The notes: a model not told the origin generated them from the letters alone. A DNA stretch of 64,000 nt from Ectobacillus sp048976805 (GCA_048976805.1 JBHGUR010000079.1:110668-174667); one strand, 5' to 3'. Counted from the stretch's first letter, positions 43,870-52,314 are shown. Program-made: numbers and translations.

Positions 43870-44020
43870 TGACGTGAGGTGTCTCCTAAAGAGACTGAAA
43901 AGGGAATTTGGTGAAAAGCCAAAGCTGTCCCCGCAACTGTAATGCAGACGAAATGGAATGCCACTGGAAACGGGAAGGTCCAGAGTAGGAAGAAGCAGAG
44001 CCAGTAGACCTGCCTTATCT
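43870..44020 (+). ncRNA. Cobalamin (B12) riboswitch
   Basis: The conserved core is visible in order: GACGTGAGGTG opening segment, GTGAAAAGCC, the B12-box-like GCTGTCCCCGCAACTGTAATG, GCCACTGG, and the closing AGCCAGTAGACCTGCC. This is the adenosylcobalamin riboswitch class. A terminator at 44084-44115 can pair alternatively with GGGGAGTGAG (44041-44050), giving an off-switch layout. The first downstream coding gene starts about 490 nt later (ATP:cobalamin adenosyltransferase). Confidence 0.93.
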
Positions 44021-44083
44021 GTCATACATTGCTGTTCTTCGGGGAGTGAGAACGGAAAACAATGCTTTTTTGTTGTTCTTAAA

Positions 44084-44115
44084 AACCCCGCTCTCACCTA
44101 GAACGGGGTTTTTTC
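44084..44115 (+). terminator. Riboswitch-controlled terminator
   Basis: CCCCG / CGGGG stem with CTCTCACCTAGAA loop and TTTTTT tail. The loop and left arm are complementary to GGGGAGTGAG at 44041-44050, a likely antiterminator arm. Confidence 0.8.
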
Positions 44116-44510
44116 GTGCAGTAGGCGGGCCTGGTAACAAGTTTTCTTATACATCAGGCGATTGTGCCTAGGCAAGCTCCTTTATCTTCTATTCTTCGAT
44201 TATGCATCCCTCAAATGCTTCTCGATTCCAAGAAGGTGAAGGAGTTTTTTTGGAGAAGATAAGAAAGCGTTCTCTTTTAACTCTGCCAGCATAAGGATGC
44301 TTTTTAAGAATTCAAAGTTTTATGCCTGACTTAGCTGGTTTGGGGAAGAAAAGAAGGAGAAAAGAGGAAATTGGAGAAATACAAGCTGTAGCAGCTTTTA
44401 GGGAAAGAAATGGGAGTTTCTGGCCATTACAGTTTGGCTATGTTAAACATTCAATACTGTTATTTAGCATAGCCTGCAGCTTAAAACGTACATATTGGGG
44501 GAATGGGAGC
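44116..44510 (+). other. Leader region between the cobalamin riboswitch and the adenosyltransferase gene
   Basis: About 395 bp with no convincing gene. A second imperfect hairpin (CTCCTTTATCTTC ... GAAGGTGAAGGAG then TTTTTTT, about 44174-44252) looks like another terminator. Further on, GGCTATGTTAAA (44436-44447) and TTTAGCATAGCC (44463-44474) form an inverted repeat resembling the element A ends. The purine-rich stretch 44340-44400 is open but lacks a ribosome-binding site. Confidence 0.5.
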
Positions 44511-45089
44511 ATGAAGCTTTATACAAGAACTGGCGATGCAGGAAAAACGAGTTTGGTGGGGGGACGCGTTGATAAAGACCACCTCCGCGTTGAGGCTTAC
44601 GGAACAATTGATGAAGTAAATTCTTTTCTCGGCCAAGCGATGACTTTATTAAAGAATGAGCCGTTTCAAGATATATATCAGGAAATGGAGAAAATTCAGC
44701 ATGAGCTATTTGATTGCGGCGGGGACTTGGCTATTGTCAATCAAAAGATTCCTTATAAAGTAACAGAAGATATGATTGTATTTTTAGAGGAGCGCATTGA
44801 CGTTTATATTGCTGAGGCGCCGCCGTTAGAGCGCTTTATTTTGCCGGGAGGGGCGCCCGCCGCTGCGGCCGTTCATGTAGTGCGTACGGTAACAAGACGT
44901 GCCGAGCGCTGTATTGTAGCTTTGAAGAAGGAAGAGGAAATTAATGAGCACGTTTTAAAATATATGAACCGTTTATCGGATTATTTATTCGCGGTCGCGC
45001 GCGTCATAAATGCACGATTTGGCGTAAACGATGTGGAATACGAGCGAAGCGCAATTGTATTTCGCAGCAAAGATGAGACGAAGGAATAA
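44511..45089 (+). CDS. Cob(I)yrinic acid a,c-diamide adenosyltransferase, PduO type
   Basis: Converts cob(I)alamin plus ATP to adenosylcobalamin. In 192 residues the ATP-binding N-terminal signature KLYTRTGDAGKTSLVGG is present, followed by VEAYGTIDEVNSFLGQA and the C-terminal RTVTRRAERCIVAL and LNRLSDYLFAVAR-type motifs of PduO/BtuR2 enzymes. ATG 44511 follows GGGGGAATGGG. It lies downstream of a B12 riboswitch. Its product is the likely ligand of the B12-binding regulator at 53914-54810. Confidence 0.93.
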   Translation: MKLYTRTGDAGKTSLVGGRVDKDHLRVEAYGTIDEVNSFLGQAMTLLKNEPFQDIYQEMEKIQHELFDCGGDLAIVNQKIPYKVTEDMIVFLEERIDVYIAEAPPLERFILPGGAPAAAAVHVVRTVTRRAERCIVALKKEEEINEHVLKYMNRLSDYLFAVARVINARFGVNDVEYERSAIVFRSKDETKE

Positions 45090-45114
45090 GAGAAAGGAGA
45101 GTTTCTATTTTAGG

Positions 45115-45275
45115 TCCATTTAAAAACATTGAATTACCTGCCGCTTAGCTTCGCTTGAAGAAGGGGATTCTTCCTGCGAACACCAAGCTATCGCTCAGTT
45201 ATCTTAGCAGGCGCTGCGGACGGTTCCCGCCCTGAAAACGGTAAAACGGGCAGAGGCATTTTTTCCTTCGTTTTT
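45115..45275. repeat. Structured GC-rich intergenic segment, possible mobile-element remnant
   Basis: It contains GAAGAAGGGGATTCTTC (perfect hairpin), an outer CCTGC ... GCAGG pair (about 45140 and 45207), and CCCGCCCTGAAAACGG followed by TTTTTTCC, and differs in composition from its neighbours. The AGAAGGGGATTCTTCCTGCG part recalls the end structures of IS200/IS605-type elements, but no transposase or TnpB frame is present. It is not a copy of element A or B. Identity uncertain. Confidence 0.35.
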
Positions 45276-45372
45276 ATAGGTTCACCAATCGGCAAACTTT
45301 ATTTATGAATACTTTTCCAATTTACCACTCACAATAGGAAGGTGTGAATTTAAACAAAACGGAGGTTGGAAA

Positions 45373-45987
45373 ATGAAACTGTATGCGTTTTTGTTCATGC
45401 TGCTGCTTGCCTCGTTTCCTAAAGAGCATGAGGTAAAAGCGGAGCAGCAGTGGACCTGGCCTGTGTCCGGTGAAATTAGCGACCAATTCGGAACGAGAAA
45501 CGGCAAGCATTATGGCATTGATATTGCAGCTCCTATAGGAACGCCGATTGTGTCTGCAGCCGAAGGCGTCGTGACAAAATCCTATTACTCTGATAGCTAT
45601 GGGAACGTCGTGTTTATTCGCCATCATGGCGGCCATGAAGCCGTGTATGCGCATATGAACAGACGTTTCGTTCGCAAAGGCCAGGCTGTCAAAGCTGGGC
45701 AAACCATCGGAGAGGTTGGAAATACAGGGCAGTCTCATGGCGCCCACCTTCATTTTGAAGTACATAAAGGATCATGGAATTTTGCCAAAACAAACGCTGT
45801 AAACCCGCTCCTTGTATTGGGGGAACCGTCCTACGAAGTTGTGTCCGCTTCTTCTTATACGGTGCAAAAAGGCGATACGCTCATGGGGATTGCACGAAAA
45901 TTCGGCATTACGCTTGAAGATTTAAAAACAAAAAATCGATTGCAAGGAGACCGTATATATCCGTCTCAAGTGTTGGTTATTAATTAA
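45373..45987 (+). CDS. Secreted M23 family metallopeptidase with LysM domain
   Basis: Peptidoglycan endopeptidase of 204 residues. It has a signal peptide (about 1-24), a LytM/M23 domain with zinc ligands H46 and D50 (HYGID) and H127 in HGAHLHFE, and a C-terminal LysM cell-wall-binding motif (about 157-204, YTVQKGDTLMGIARKFGI). Ribosome-binding site ACGGAGGTTGG. It resembles sporulation or cell-wall remodelling peptidases of bacilli, but I cannot assign it to LytH or another named protein. Confidence 0.88.
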   Translation: MKLYAFLFMLLLASFPKEHEVKAEQQWTWPVSGEISDQFGTRNGKHYGIDIAAPIGTPIVSAAEGVVTKSYYSDSYGNVVFIRHHGGHEAVYAHMNRRFVRKGQAVKAGQTIGEVGNTGQSHGAHLHFEVHKGSWNFAKTNAVNPLLVLGEPSYEVVSASSYTVQKGDTLMGIARKFGITLEDLKTKNRLQGDRIYPSQVLVIN

Positions 45988-46037
45988 TGCTTATTGTATG
46001 TTTGCAAATAAAGATGCAGGCGGAAAATAATTAAAAA

Positions 46038-46182
46038 AGCTCTGTTAAATTTGATTGTTGATTTTCCACTACAGGCGGACGCTTTCCGCAGGCGGGGCTG
46101 AGCCGCTTTTCCCGCTGGAGTTGCTGCCTTTCGTTCCCAATCAACAAATAAATCAAAACCAACATTAGCCTTTAACAGAGCC
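46038..46182 (+). mobile_element. Element A copy 3 (145 bp, short form)
   Basis: AGCTCTGTTAAA and TTTAACAGAGCC ends. It lacks the roughly 40-bp central block present in copies 1 and 2; the deletion is between CCGCTT direct repeats. Flanks TTAAAAAA and TTAACAAA agree in 7 of 8 positions, a possible decayed target duplication. Confidence 0.85.
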
Positions 46183-46187
46183 TTAAC

Positions 46188-46222
46188 AAAAGAAGCGCAG
46201 CTTACATGCGCTTCTTTTTTAC
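46188..46222. terminator. Bidirectional terminator between the M23 gene and a membrane-protein gene
   Basis: AAGAAGCGCA / TGCGCTTCTT stem with T tract on the plus strand. It overlaps the stop codon of the minus-strand gene. Confidence 0.75.
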
Positions 46223-46902
46223 CAAAATATGAAGATGGAAATGAACCCGCAAACAGTTAAATAGCTGTAATAATAAGCGACCTTTTGCCGTGTTTTTTCC
46301 TTCGTTTTCGGAAGTACAATTGACGGTTCAATCAGTCCGATAGTTAAAAAAAGCAGCCCGAGCAGCATAGATAGGATTGAAAATGAAAACAGTGCAATTT
46401 CAGCTCTGTATGGAAGAAGAAGTTTTAATGTATATGCAGCTAAAATAGTATAAAATAATGCGGCAACATACATATTGAGCGGTGTTTTGGAACGAAATCC
46501 CGGCAATTTTCTCCACCACGGCCTTTCGGCTTCTTCGATTTCAATGGAAGTATGCTCTTGAATGATGCGCTGCGCTTCTTTGCCGTTTTGCAAAAAATGA
46601 AACATTCGATTTGGCTGTCCCTGAAATAAAAATTCTGATCTTTTAAAGAAGTGGTCCACTTTGACACGGTGCCATGATTTCCACGGATGGCGTTCTAATA
46701 AGCGAAGGCGGTTTTCTACCGTTTTGTCGTATTGATAGATGCTGATGCCGTCCTTGTCAAACGCTGCATAGTACGTATCTGCGGAAAATTTTCCGAAGTC
46801 GACAGGACAGTATAAAAGCAGCTCTTTTTTTAAATAAAAGTACTCTTTACGAAGGCTTTTTTTCATAAATTGATAAACACTTTGTTTTTGTTTTTTCTTC
46901 AT
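46219..46902 (-). CDS. Hypothetical membrane protein
   Basis: A 227-residue minus-strand protein, basic at the N-terminus (MKKKQKQSVYQFMKKSLRK) with a cytoplasmic domain to about residue 140. Three hydrophobic segments follow (about 146-165, 170-192 and 207-227). No family recognised. GGGGGAAAT precedes the start; ATG 46902 is preferred over GTG 46905 on spacing. Confidence 0.75.
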   Translation of the reverse strand: MKKKQKQSVYQFMKKSLRKEYFYLKKELLLYCPVDFGKFSADTYYAAFDKDGISIYQYDKTVENRLRLLERHPWKSWHRVKVDHFFKRSEFLFQGQPNRMFHFLQNGKEAQRIIQEHTSIEIEEAERPWWRKLPGFRSKTPLNMYVAALFYTILAAYTLKLLLPYRAEIALFSFSILSMLLGLLFLTIGLIEPSIVLPKTKEKTRQKVAYYYSYLTVCGFISIFIFW

Positions 46903-47057
46903 CACATTTCCCCCATTTAAGAAAATGCATCTTCTTACCAGTATATAATATTAGCATTTTCTTTTTTCAAAGACCATGAAAAATGTAAAAAATAGCAGAG
47001 TGTATGCGGCAATTATTATATAGTTATCGGCAAAATGGCAAAAAGCGAGCTTTTTTA

Positions 47058-47086
47058 TTCACAATTCCTATTTCATACTGTATAAT
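47058..47086 (+). promoter_or_regulatory. Sigma-A promoter of the FMN riboswitch transcript
   Basis: TTCACA (47058-47063), 17-nt spacer, TATAAT (47081-47086). Confidence 0.75.
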
Positions 47087-47112
47087 GGGTCTTGTAAAAA
47101 CTAAATATCGGT

Positions 47113-47241
47113 CTATCTTCGGGGCAGGGTGAAATTCCCGACCGGCGGTGATGAATGAATATTCTAAGCCCGCGAGCCTTTTTGGCAGGATTCGGTGCGA
47201 TTCCGAAGCCGACAGTACAGTCTGGATGGGAGAAGATGGAG
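47113..47241 (+). ncRNA. FMN (RFN) riboswitch
   Basis: The RFN core is intact: TCTTCGGGGCAGGGTGAAAT, TCCCGACCGGCGGTGAT, AGCCCGCGAGC, CCGACAGTACAGTCTGGATG and GGGAGAAGATGG. A terminator (47298-47337) lies between it and ribU, so FMN binding should prematurely terminate the transcript. Confidence 0.96.
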
Positions 47242-47297
47242 GTTCGGGCGTTCAAAAAATAGAGGAATTTGAACGTTTCTTTGCCGTATCTAAAAAC

Positions 47298-47337
47298 TCT
47301 CCCCTTTGCGTATGTATACAAAGGGGATTTGTTGTTG
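47298..47337 (+). terminator. Terminator of the FMN riboswitch
   Basis: CCCCTTTG / CAAAGGGG stem, then ATTTGTTGTTG. Confidence 0.8.
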
Positions 47338-47397
47338 TGCGGAGGAACCTTTCCATTTTTCCATTAAGAAGATCGGTGGGAAAAGGAGAGAGGAAAT

Positions 47398-47976
47398 ATG
47401 AAGAAAAACAAAAATGTTACACAAATGGTGAGCGTGGCGATGCTAAGCAGCATTTCGTATTTGCTCATGATGCTGGACTTTCCGTTTCCAGGATTTCCGG
47501 CGTTTTTAAAAATTGATTTTAGCGAAGTTCCGGCTTTAATTGCTGCAATTATTTTCGGTCCAGTGGCCGGAGTGATTGTGGAAGCCATTAAAAATATTTT
47601 ACATTACGGAATCCAAGGAAGCCTAACAGGGGTGCCAGTTGGAGAAATGGCAAACTTTATCGCCGGCTGCATTTTTATTTTGCCGGTAGCGTATTTCTTC
47701 CGCAAATATCGTACTGTTAAGGGCTTAACAGCAGGGCTTGTGGCAGGCGCGACATTAATGACGTTTATTATGAGCGTGCTGAATTACTACGTAATTCTTC
47801 CTGCATATACATGGTTTTTGAATGCGCCGGCGATGTCCGATGAAGCAACGCGCCAATTGATTGTAACGGGAATTTTACCGTTCAATGCGGTGAAAGGCAT
47901 TTTGATTGCGGCAGTATTTATGTTGATATTCTCACGTTTGAAAGTATGGATGAACACGAAAATGCATAATGCTTAA
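47398..47976 (+). CDS. ribU: Riboflavin ECF transporter S component RibU
   Basis: Substrate-binding membrane subunit for riboflavin uptake by an energy-coupling factor transporter. The 192 residues with six hydrophobic segments contain the RibU-type KIDFSEVPALIAAIIFGP motif and NILHYGIQGSLTG. Control by an FMN riboswitch supports substrate identity. The shared EcfA/EcfT energising module is not in the window. Ribosome-binding site GGAGAGAGG. Confidence 0.94.
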   Translation: MKKNKNVTQMVSVAMLSSISYLLMMLDFPFPGFPAFLKIDFSEVPALIAAIIFGPVAGVIVEAIKNILHYGIQGSLTGVPVGEMANFIAGCIFILPVAYFFRKYRTVKGLTAGLVAGATLMTFIMSVLNYYVILPAYTWFLNAPAMSDEATRQLIVTGILPFNAVKGILIAAVFMLIFSRLKVWMNTKMHNA

Positions 47977-47983
47977 TAATATA

Positions 47984-48026
47984 GAAGAGACCGGTCTATT
48001 ATCGTGATGGTAGCCGGTCTTTTGTT
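47984..48026 (+). terminator. Terminator after ribU
   Basis: AAGAGACCGG / CCGGTCTTTT stem, then GTTTG. Confidence 0.65.
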
Positions 48027-48051
48027 TGCCTAAAAAACTCTCCCCGTGAAA

Positions 48052-48090
48052 GTAAAAACGTTGCCTCGAAGCGAGGCAACGTTTTTACTT
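48052..48090. terminator. Terminator of fer (bidirectional)
   Basis: AAAAACGTTGCCTCG / CGAGGCAACGTTTTT hairpin just beyond the fer stop on the minus strand. Confidence 0.85.
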
Positions 48091-48094
48091 AAAA

Positions 48095-48343
48095 TTATTC
48101 AAATTTTAAAGGGTCGCCGTCGAATGGCTCATCCGCTATTTTGATGGAATCAGTAGGACAGCCTTCAAATGCATCCATCATGTCGTCAATCAGTACATCA
48201 GGAATTTCAACGATGCCTTGGTTGTCATCAAGTGTTACAAATGCGATGCCTTCATCGTCATAATCGTAGATGTCAGGAGCAGCTGCGCCGCAAGCTCCAC
48301 ATGCAATACAAGTTTCTTTGTCAACAATTGTATACTTTGCCAT
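48095..48343 (-). CDS. fer: Ferredoxin, single [4Fe-4S]
   Basis: The 82-residue length and sequence match Bacillus Fer. Cluster ligands C12, C15 and C18 in CIACGACG and C62 in GCPTDSI bind one [4Fe-4S] cluster; the second cluster motif of 2[4Fe-4S] ferredoxins is absent. Strongly acidic. It could accept electrons from KorAB. GGGAGGAATACTA precedes the ATG. Divergent from ypbB, the conserved order; a Fur-type box lies in the shared upstream region. Confidence 0.96.
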   Translation of the reverse strand: MAKYTIVDKETCIACGACGAAAPDIYDYDDEGIAFVTLDDNQGIVEIPDVLIDDMMDAFEGCPTDSIKIADEPFDGDPLKFE

Positions 48344-48460
48344 ATTAGTATTCCTCCCGCTAAATATGTATCTTTATTCATTAGAAATTTATGACTAATG
48401 AATGAAAATTCTAACCTTATTGTAAAACGGTTTCTCTAACTTTTCAATATAAAAGTATAA

Positions 48461-48475
48461 TGATAATTCTTATCA
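48461..48475. promoter_or_regulatory. Fur-box-like inverted repeat between fer and ypbB
   Basis: TGATAATTCTTATCA matches the 7-1-7 Fur consensus TGATAATNATTATCA with one mismatch. It lies on the fer side of the divergent region, between a minus-strand TTGACA (48484-48489) and TATACT (48454-48459) that are 24 nt apart. Confidence 0.55.
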
Positions 48476-48587
48476 ATTAAAAATGTCAATGCTTTTTGTA
48501 AAACGTTCTTACAATTTCTAAAATGACTGAATAGCTGTCGATTTGCTACAATATATAGCGAAGCCTGATGAAGGAGTTGGATTTGTT

Positions 48588-49640
48588 ATGCAGCTGCCAT
48601 ACATCATATTATACGGATTGCACAAGGTGAATGGTGAGCGGACATCATCTTCCATTTACCACCTTTTAAAAGGAAAGCGCTCTTCGCAAACTTTGCAAGA
48701 TGGCACCATGTATCGCTTATCCTTTTTATTTGGCATTTATAAAAAACTAGGCCGACATGAATATGATGAGCAAATCGAGGGATTGTTAAACGAAAATTGG
48801 ATTAAGAAGGTACAGGAAAATACATACATTTTGACGCCGGCGGGAGAAGAAGAATTCGAGCTTTATCTGAAGAGGCATCCTTTTCCAATGCATATACACG
48901 GGCTGCAGTATGGCGATGCGGGGGAAGCGTTTTGGAGGCGGCTGTCGCTTATTGTCCAAACGATTTCCCATTTGCAAAGCCGCACCGCTTATTTGCCTAT
49001 CCAACAGGACCAGCAAATAACAGCATGGGTAAAACGCTTTTTTTTATCGGTTCGTTTCTCCCGTGAAAAACTGGCGCAAAAGCTGTATGAGGAATGTGAG
49101 AGCGTGCTGTCTTTGCTTGGACAGAAGGAGGTGCATGTGTTTGTGCTGCGGCTTACCGGGGCGCGAAGAGTCGGTTATACGAAGGAACAAATTGCACAAA
49201 TCATGAAGGAAGATTCTTTTCAAATTCATTTGCGCTTTTTAAATGTTCTGCACTTTATTGTAAAGACTGCGATACAGTGTCCCACAGACTATCCGCTGCT
49301 TGCGCAAATTGTTTCATATGATGACTATACTGTGTTAAGCCTTTCTACCCAAAAAACGTACATACTGTGGAAGCAAGGCAAGAGCATGGAAGAAATCGCA
49401 GCGATTCGTCGCCTAAAACGCAGTACAATTGAAGATCATATGGTGGAAATCGCAATGCATGAGCCGGATTTTCCGCTTGAATCATTTGTCCCTAAGGAAT
49501 ATATTATGAAAATCCAGAGAATTGTTGAGCGGATGCAGACGAGGAAGCTGCGTGTGCTGAAGCAATACGCAGGGGAAGAAATCGGCTATTTTGAGATTCG
49601 CCTCGTGCTTGCGGGAATGGGGGGAACGCATGGAGCTTGA
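48588..49640 (+). CDS. ypbB: YpbB family protein with C-terminal helix-turn-helix
   Basis: A 350-residue protein encoded directly before recQ, as ypbB is in B. subtilis. The C-terminal part (about 255-345) has an RQC/HTH-like motif (GKSMEEIAAIRRLKRSTIEDH) shared with RecQ helicase C-terminal domains, so it may supply the HRDC/RQC-like module missing from the short RecQ. ATG 48588 with AAGGAG upstream. It overlaps recQ by 11 nt. Confidence 0.88.
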   Translation: MQLPYIILYGLHKVNGERTSSSIYHLLKGKRSSQTLQDGTMYRLSFLFGIYKKLGRHEYDEQIEGLLNENWIKKVQENTYILTPAGEEEFELYLKRHPFPMHIHGLQYGDAGEAFWRRLSLIVQTISHLQSRTAYLPIQQDQQITAWVKRFFLSVRFSREKLAQKLYEECESVLSLLGQKEVHVFVLRLTGARRVGYTKEQIAQIMKEDSFQIHLRFLNVLHFIVKTAIQCPTDYPLLAQIVSYDDYTVLSLSTQKTYILWKQGKSMEEIAAIRRLKRSTIEDHMVEIAMHEPDFPLESFVPKEYIMKIQRIVERMQTRKLRVLKQYAGEEIGYFEIRLVLAGMGGTHGA

Positions 49641-51171
49641 GGATTTGCTATATAAAATTTTTAAATACAAGGCATTTCGTACAGGGCAAAAGGAGATTAT
49701 TACTGATTTATTAAATGGGCAGCATGTAGTAGCGATGCTGCCGACAGGAGCCGGGAAATCGATTTGCTATCAAATTCCTGGGTATGCGATGGATGGGACG
49801 GTCGTTATCGTTTCACCGCTGTTGTCGCTCATGGAAGATCAAGTGAATCAGCTGCGATTGATTGGTGAAAAGCGGGTTATCGCATTTAACAGCTTTCGGA
49901 CAATGGAAGAGAAGCAAGAGGCGCTGCGAAATATCGCTTTTTATAAATTTGTGTTTGCCTCTCCGGAAATGCTGCAATCTGCCGCGTTTGTGCGCTCCTT
50001 AAAACGGATTAATATTTCGCTGTTTGTAGTAGACGAAGCACACTGTATTTCGCAATGGGGCTACGATTTCCGTCCTGATTACCAAAGGCTTCACCGTGTT
50101 ATCCGCCAGCTTGGCCACCCTTCGGTATTAGCTTTAACGGCTACGGCAACAAAGGAAGTACTGCAAGATATTGTGGCAAGTTTGCGGCTGTCCGGTGTAA
50201 AGCTTCACCTCCATTCGATTGACCGTCCGAACATAGCGCTGCAAGTCGAGCGGCTTTCTAGCTTGAAGGAAAAGAAATCGCGCTTATTAGCTTATGTGAA
50301 AGAGCTGCAAGGGCCGGGAATTATTTACTGCTCAAGCCGTTTTTGGTCGGAGGAGCTCGCACAATATTTGCGGTTTGAAGGAATTAATGGGGTGTCTCAC
50401 TATCATGGAGGAATGGAACAGGAAGACAGAATGCTAATTCAACAACAATTTATAAATGGCCAGCTCCAAGTAATTTCTTGTACGAGCGCGTTCGGCATGG
50501 GGATTAATAAGCCGAATATCCGCTATGTGCTCCATTTTCATTATCCGACGAATTTAGAAGCTTATTTGCAGGAAATCGGAAGGGCGGGACGGGATGGCAA
50601 AGATAGCATTGCTATTTTATTATTGACGCCGTTGGACCATGATTTGCCGGTGTCGATTATTCGGGAAGAGCTGCCTAGTCAAGAGTCGATTTCTTATTTG
50701 TTGTCATTATTGAAGGAAAAGGTTGTTTTGCGGGCGGCTCTGCCGTTAGAAGATGCCGAGGAAATCGCGAGGAATGTTGTAGGGCTGAGTGAGCAGCATT
50801 GGCGTTTTTTGCAATATCAGCTGGAGCAGCTGGGAGTTGTCCGGGACGGTTTGTTTCTTGTTGTAGCGGTTAAACCATACATAGAAGAAAAACTATGTGA
50901 ACAGGTGTTGTGGCGGTTGAATAAGAAATATGAGAAGCTGCATATGATGCGTGGGTGGTTGCAAACAGAAATCTGCAGAAGGGAAGCGTTTTTGCGCTTG
51001 TTTGATAGCGCAAAAGGAGCGGAGCCGAAAAACTGCTGCGATTTGTGCGGCATCGACTTGTCTGACTATAAGCAGATTGCACCGGAAAACGAAACGTATA
51101 TAGGCGATTGGAGAACTGAACTGCAACTATTGCTTGGTGTAGAAAAACGGAGGAATTATGAATCAACATAA
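49630..51171 (+). CDS. recQ: ATP-dependent DNA helicase RecQ (short form)
   Basis: 3'-5' helicase of 513 residues. Motif I LPTGAGKSICYQ, motif II DEAHCISQWGYDFRP, motif III LALTATATKEV and motif VI EIGRAGRDGKDS are visible, and a C-terminal zinc-binding pair CCDLCGIDLSDY. No HRDC domain, as in B. subtilis RecQ/YpbC. ATG 49630 follows GGGGGGAACG inside ypbB, indicating translational coupling, and the gene overlaps ypbD by 14 nt. Confidence 0.94.
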   Translation: MELEDLLYKIFKYKAFRTGQKEIITDLLNGQHVVAMLPTGAGKSICYQIPGYAMDGTVVIVSPLLSLMEDQVNQLRLIGEKRVIAFNSFRTMEEKQEALRNIAFYKFVFASPEMLQSAAFVRSLKRINISLFVVDEAHCISQWGYDFRPDYQRLHRVIRQLGHPSVLALTATATKEVLQDIVASLRLSGVKLHLHSIDRPNIALQVERLSSLKEKKSRLLAYVKELQGPGIIYCSSRFWSEELAQYLRFEGINGVSHYHGGMEQEDRMLIQQQFINGQLQVISCTSAFGMGINKPNIRYVLHFHYPTNLEAYLQEIGRAGRDGKDSIAILLLTPLDHDLPVSIIREELPSQESISYLLSLLKEKVVLRAALPLEDAEEIARNVVGLSEQHWRFLQYQLEQLGVVRDGLFLVVAVKPYIEEKLCEQVLWRLNKKYEKLHMMRGWLQTEICRREAFLRLFDSAKGAEPKNCCDLCGIDLSDYKQIAPENETYIGDWRTELQLLLGVEKRRNYEST

Positions 51172-51757
51172 AAAAATTGAAGCGATGAGCAATCGGGAGC
51201 TTCGGCTAAATTTGTATATTACACAGCTAATTATCCTGGCTGTTAGCATTCTGCTGTCTTTTTGGCTGTTTGATGATTTTGCGGCACTGCGAGCTCTATG
51301 GCGATGGGAGCCTGTTTCTATCGTTATGTACGGGGGGGGAGCGGCGCTGCTTATTGTGTTAATTGACTATGCCGCGATGCAATTTTTTCCTGAGTCGTGG
51401 TTTGATGATGGCGGCATTAATGAACGGATTTTTCGCGGCATGTCCATCTCTCATCTCGCTTTTGTAACGTTTGTCATTGGTTTTGCAGAAGAACTGTTAT
51501 TTCGAGGGATTTTACAAACGCATTTTGGTCTTGCGTTCGCGAGTATTGTGTTTGCTTTGCTGCATGTTAGATATGTTATGAAACCCTTTCTATTTATATT
51601 TGTTCTTCTCATCAGCATTGCGTTTGGATATTTATTTCACTATACCGGTAATTTATTTGTAACTGTATTTGCTCATTTTCTCGTTGATTTTATTATGGGA
51701 ATGTACTTGCGACAAGAAAACGAAGGTGAAGAAGATGAAGAAATCTTTGGAGAGTGA
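51158..51757 (+). CDS. ypbD: CPBP family intramembrane metalloprotease YpbD
   Basis: A 199-residue integral membrane protein with the CPBP/Abi motifs EELLFRG (EExxxR), a conserved His in FALLHVRY and FAHFLVDFIMG, and about six hydrophobic segments. Family members include CAAX-type prenyl proteases and bacteriocin-immunity proteins; the substrate here is unknown. Third gene of ypbB-recQ-ypbD-ypbE, overlapping both neighbours. Confidence 0.88.
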   Translation: MNQHKKIEAMSNRELRLNLYITQLIILAVSILLSFWLFDDFAALRALWRWEPVSIVMYGGGAALLIVLIDYAAMQFFPESWFDDGGINERIFRGMSISHLAFVTFVIGFAEELLFRGILQTHFGLAFASIVFALLHVRYVMKPFLFIFVLLISIAFGYLFHYTGNLFVTVFAHFLVDFIMGMYLRQENEGEEDEEIFGE

Positions 51758-52223
51758 AATAGTGCAGCAGGAAACAATAGCTAATTTCAAACCGCGAAGC
51801 GAAGTGCACAAAAAGCGCAAGCGGAAAGCAGGCCGATTTAGGATTCGATATTTTTTTATCCGGATGCTGACGCTGCTGTTTATTTTAGTTCCCGTTTTCG
51901 TTCTCTTTGCTACACAACGGTATGTAGAGCAACAGGAGAGGGAAAAGATGAATCTTCGCTTTGAAACGAATGAATTTGAGGAAATTTTTTTTGAAACAAA
52001 TCCAGGAACAGAACGCATTTCAAGTTCAGATTTTCAAGCAGGTTCTTTTATTTTTCATAAGGTAAAAGAAGGGGAAACATTGACGAGTATCGCCGATTTG
52101 TATTTTTCGGGTAAAGATGGAGAGACTATTCTTTATACATATAATCGTTTGCGAAATACGGCAATTGCGCCCGGACAAGTATTAAAAATTCCAACTTGGC
52201 TCATTACGCCAAAAAAACGGTAG
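51735..52223 (+). CDS. ypbE: LysM domain membrane protein YpbE
   Basis: A 162-residue protein: basic cytoplasmic N-terminus, one transmembrane helix (about 43-62, MLTLLFILVPVFVLFA) and an extracytoplasmic LysM domain (about 108-155, FHKVKEGETLTSIADLYFSG). It is anchored and probably binds peptidoglycan. The start at 51735 follows GAAGGTGAAG inside ypbD. Confidence 0.85.
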   Translation: MKKSLESEIVQQETIANFKPRSEVHKKRKRKAGRFRIRYFFIRMLTLLFILVPVFVLFATQRYVEQQEREKMNLRFETNEFEEIFFETNPGTERISSSDFQAGSFIFHKVKEGETLTSIADLYFSGKDGETILYTYNRLRNTAIAPGQVLKIPTWLITPKKR

Positions 52224-52314
52224 AGCTTTCAAAGATTGTTCACATATGATGCATAATGTATTTGCCAGACTGTGATATAACAAAGGTGAGAATAACAACA
52301 TCGGGGTGGGAAAT

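Noticed and set aside
44322..44510. N-terminal extension of the adenosyltransferase frame
   Set aside because: The peptide is low-complexity and basic, has no ribosome-binding site, and precedes the conserved family N-terminus MKLYTRTGDAG.
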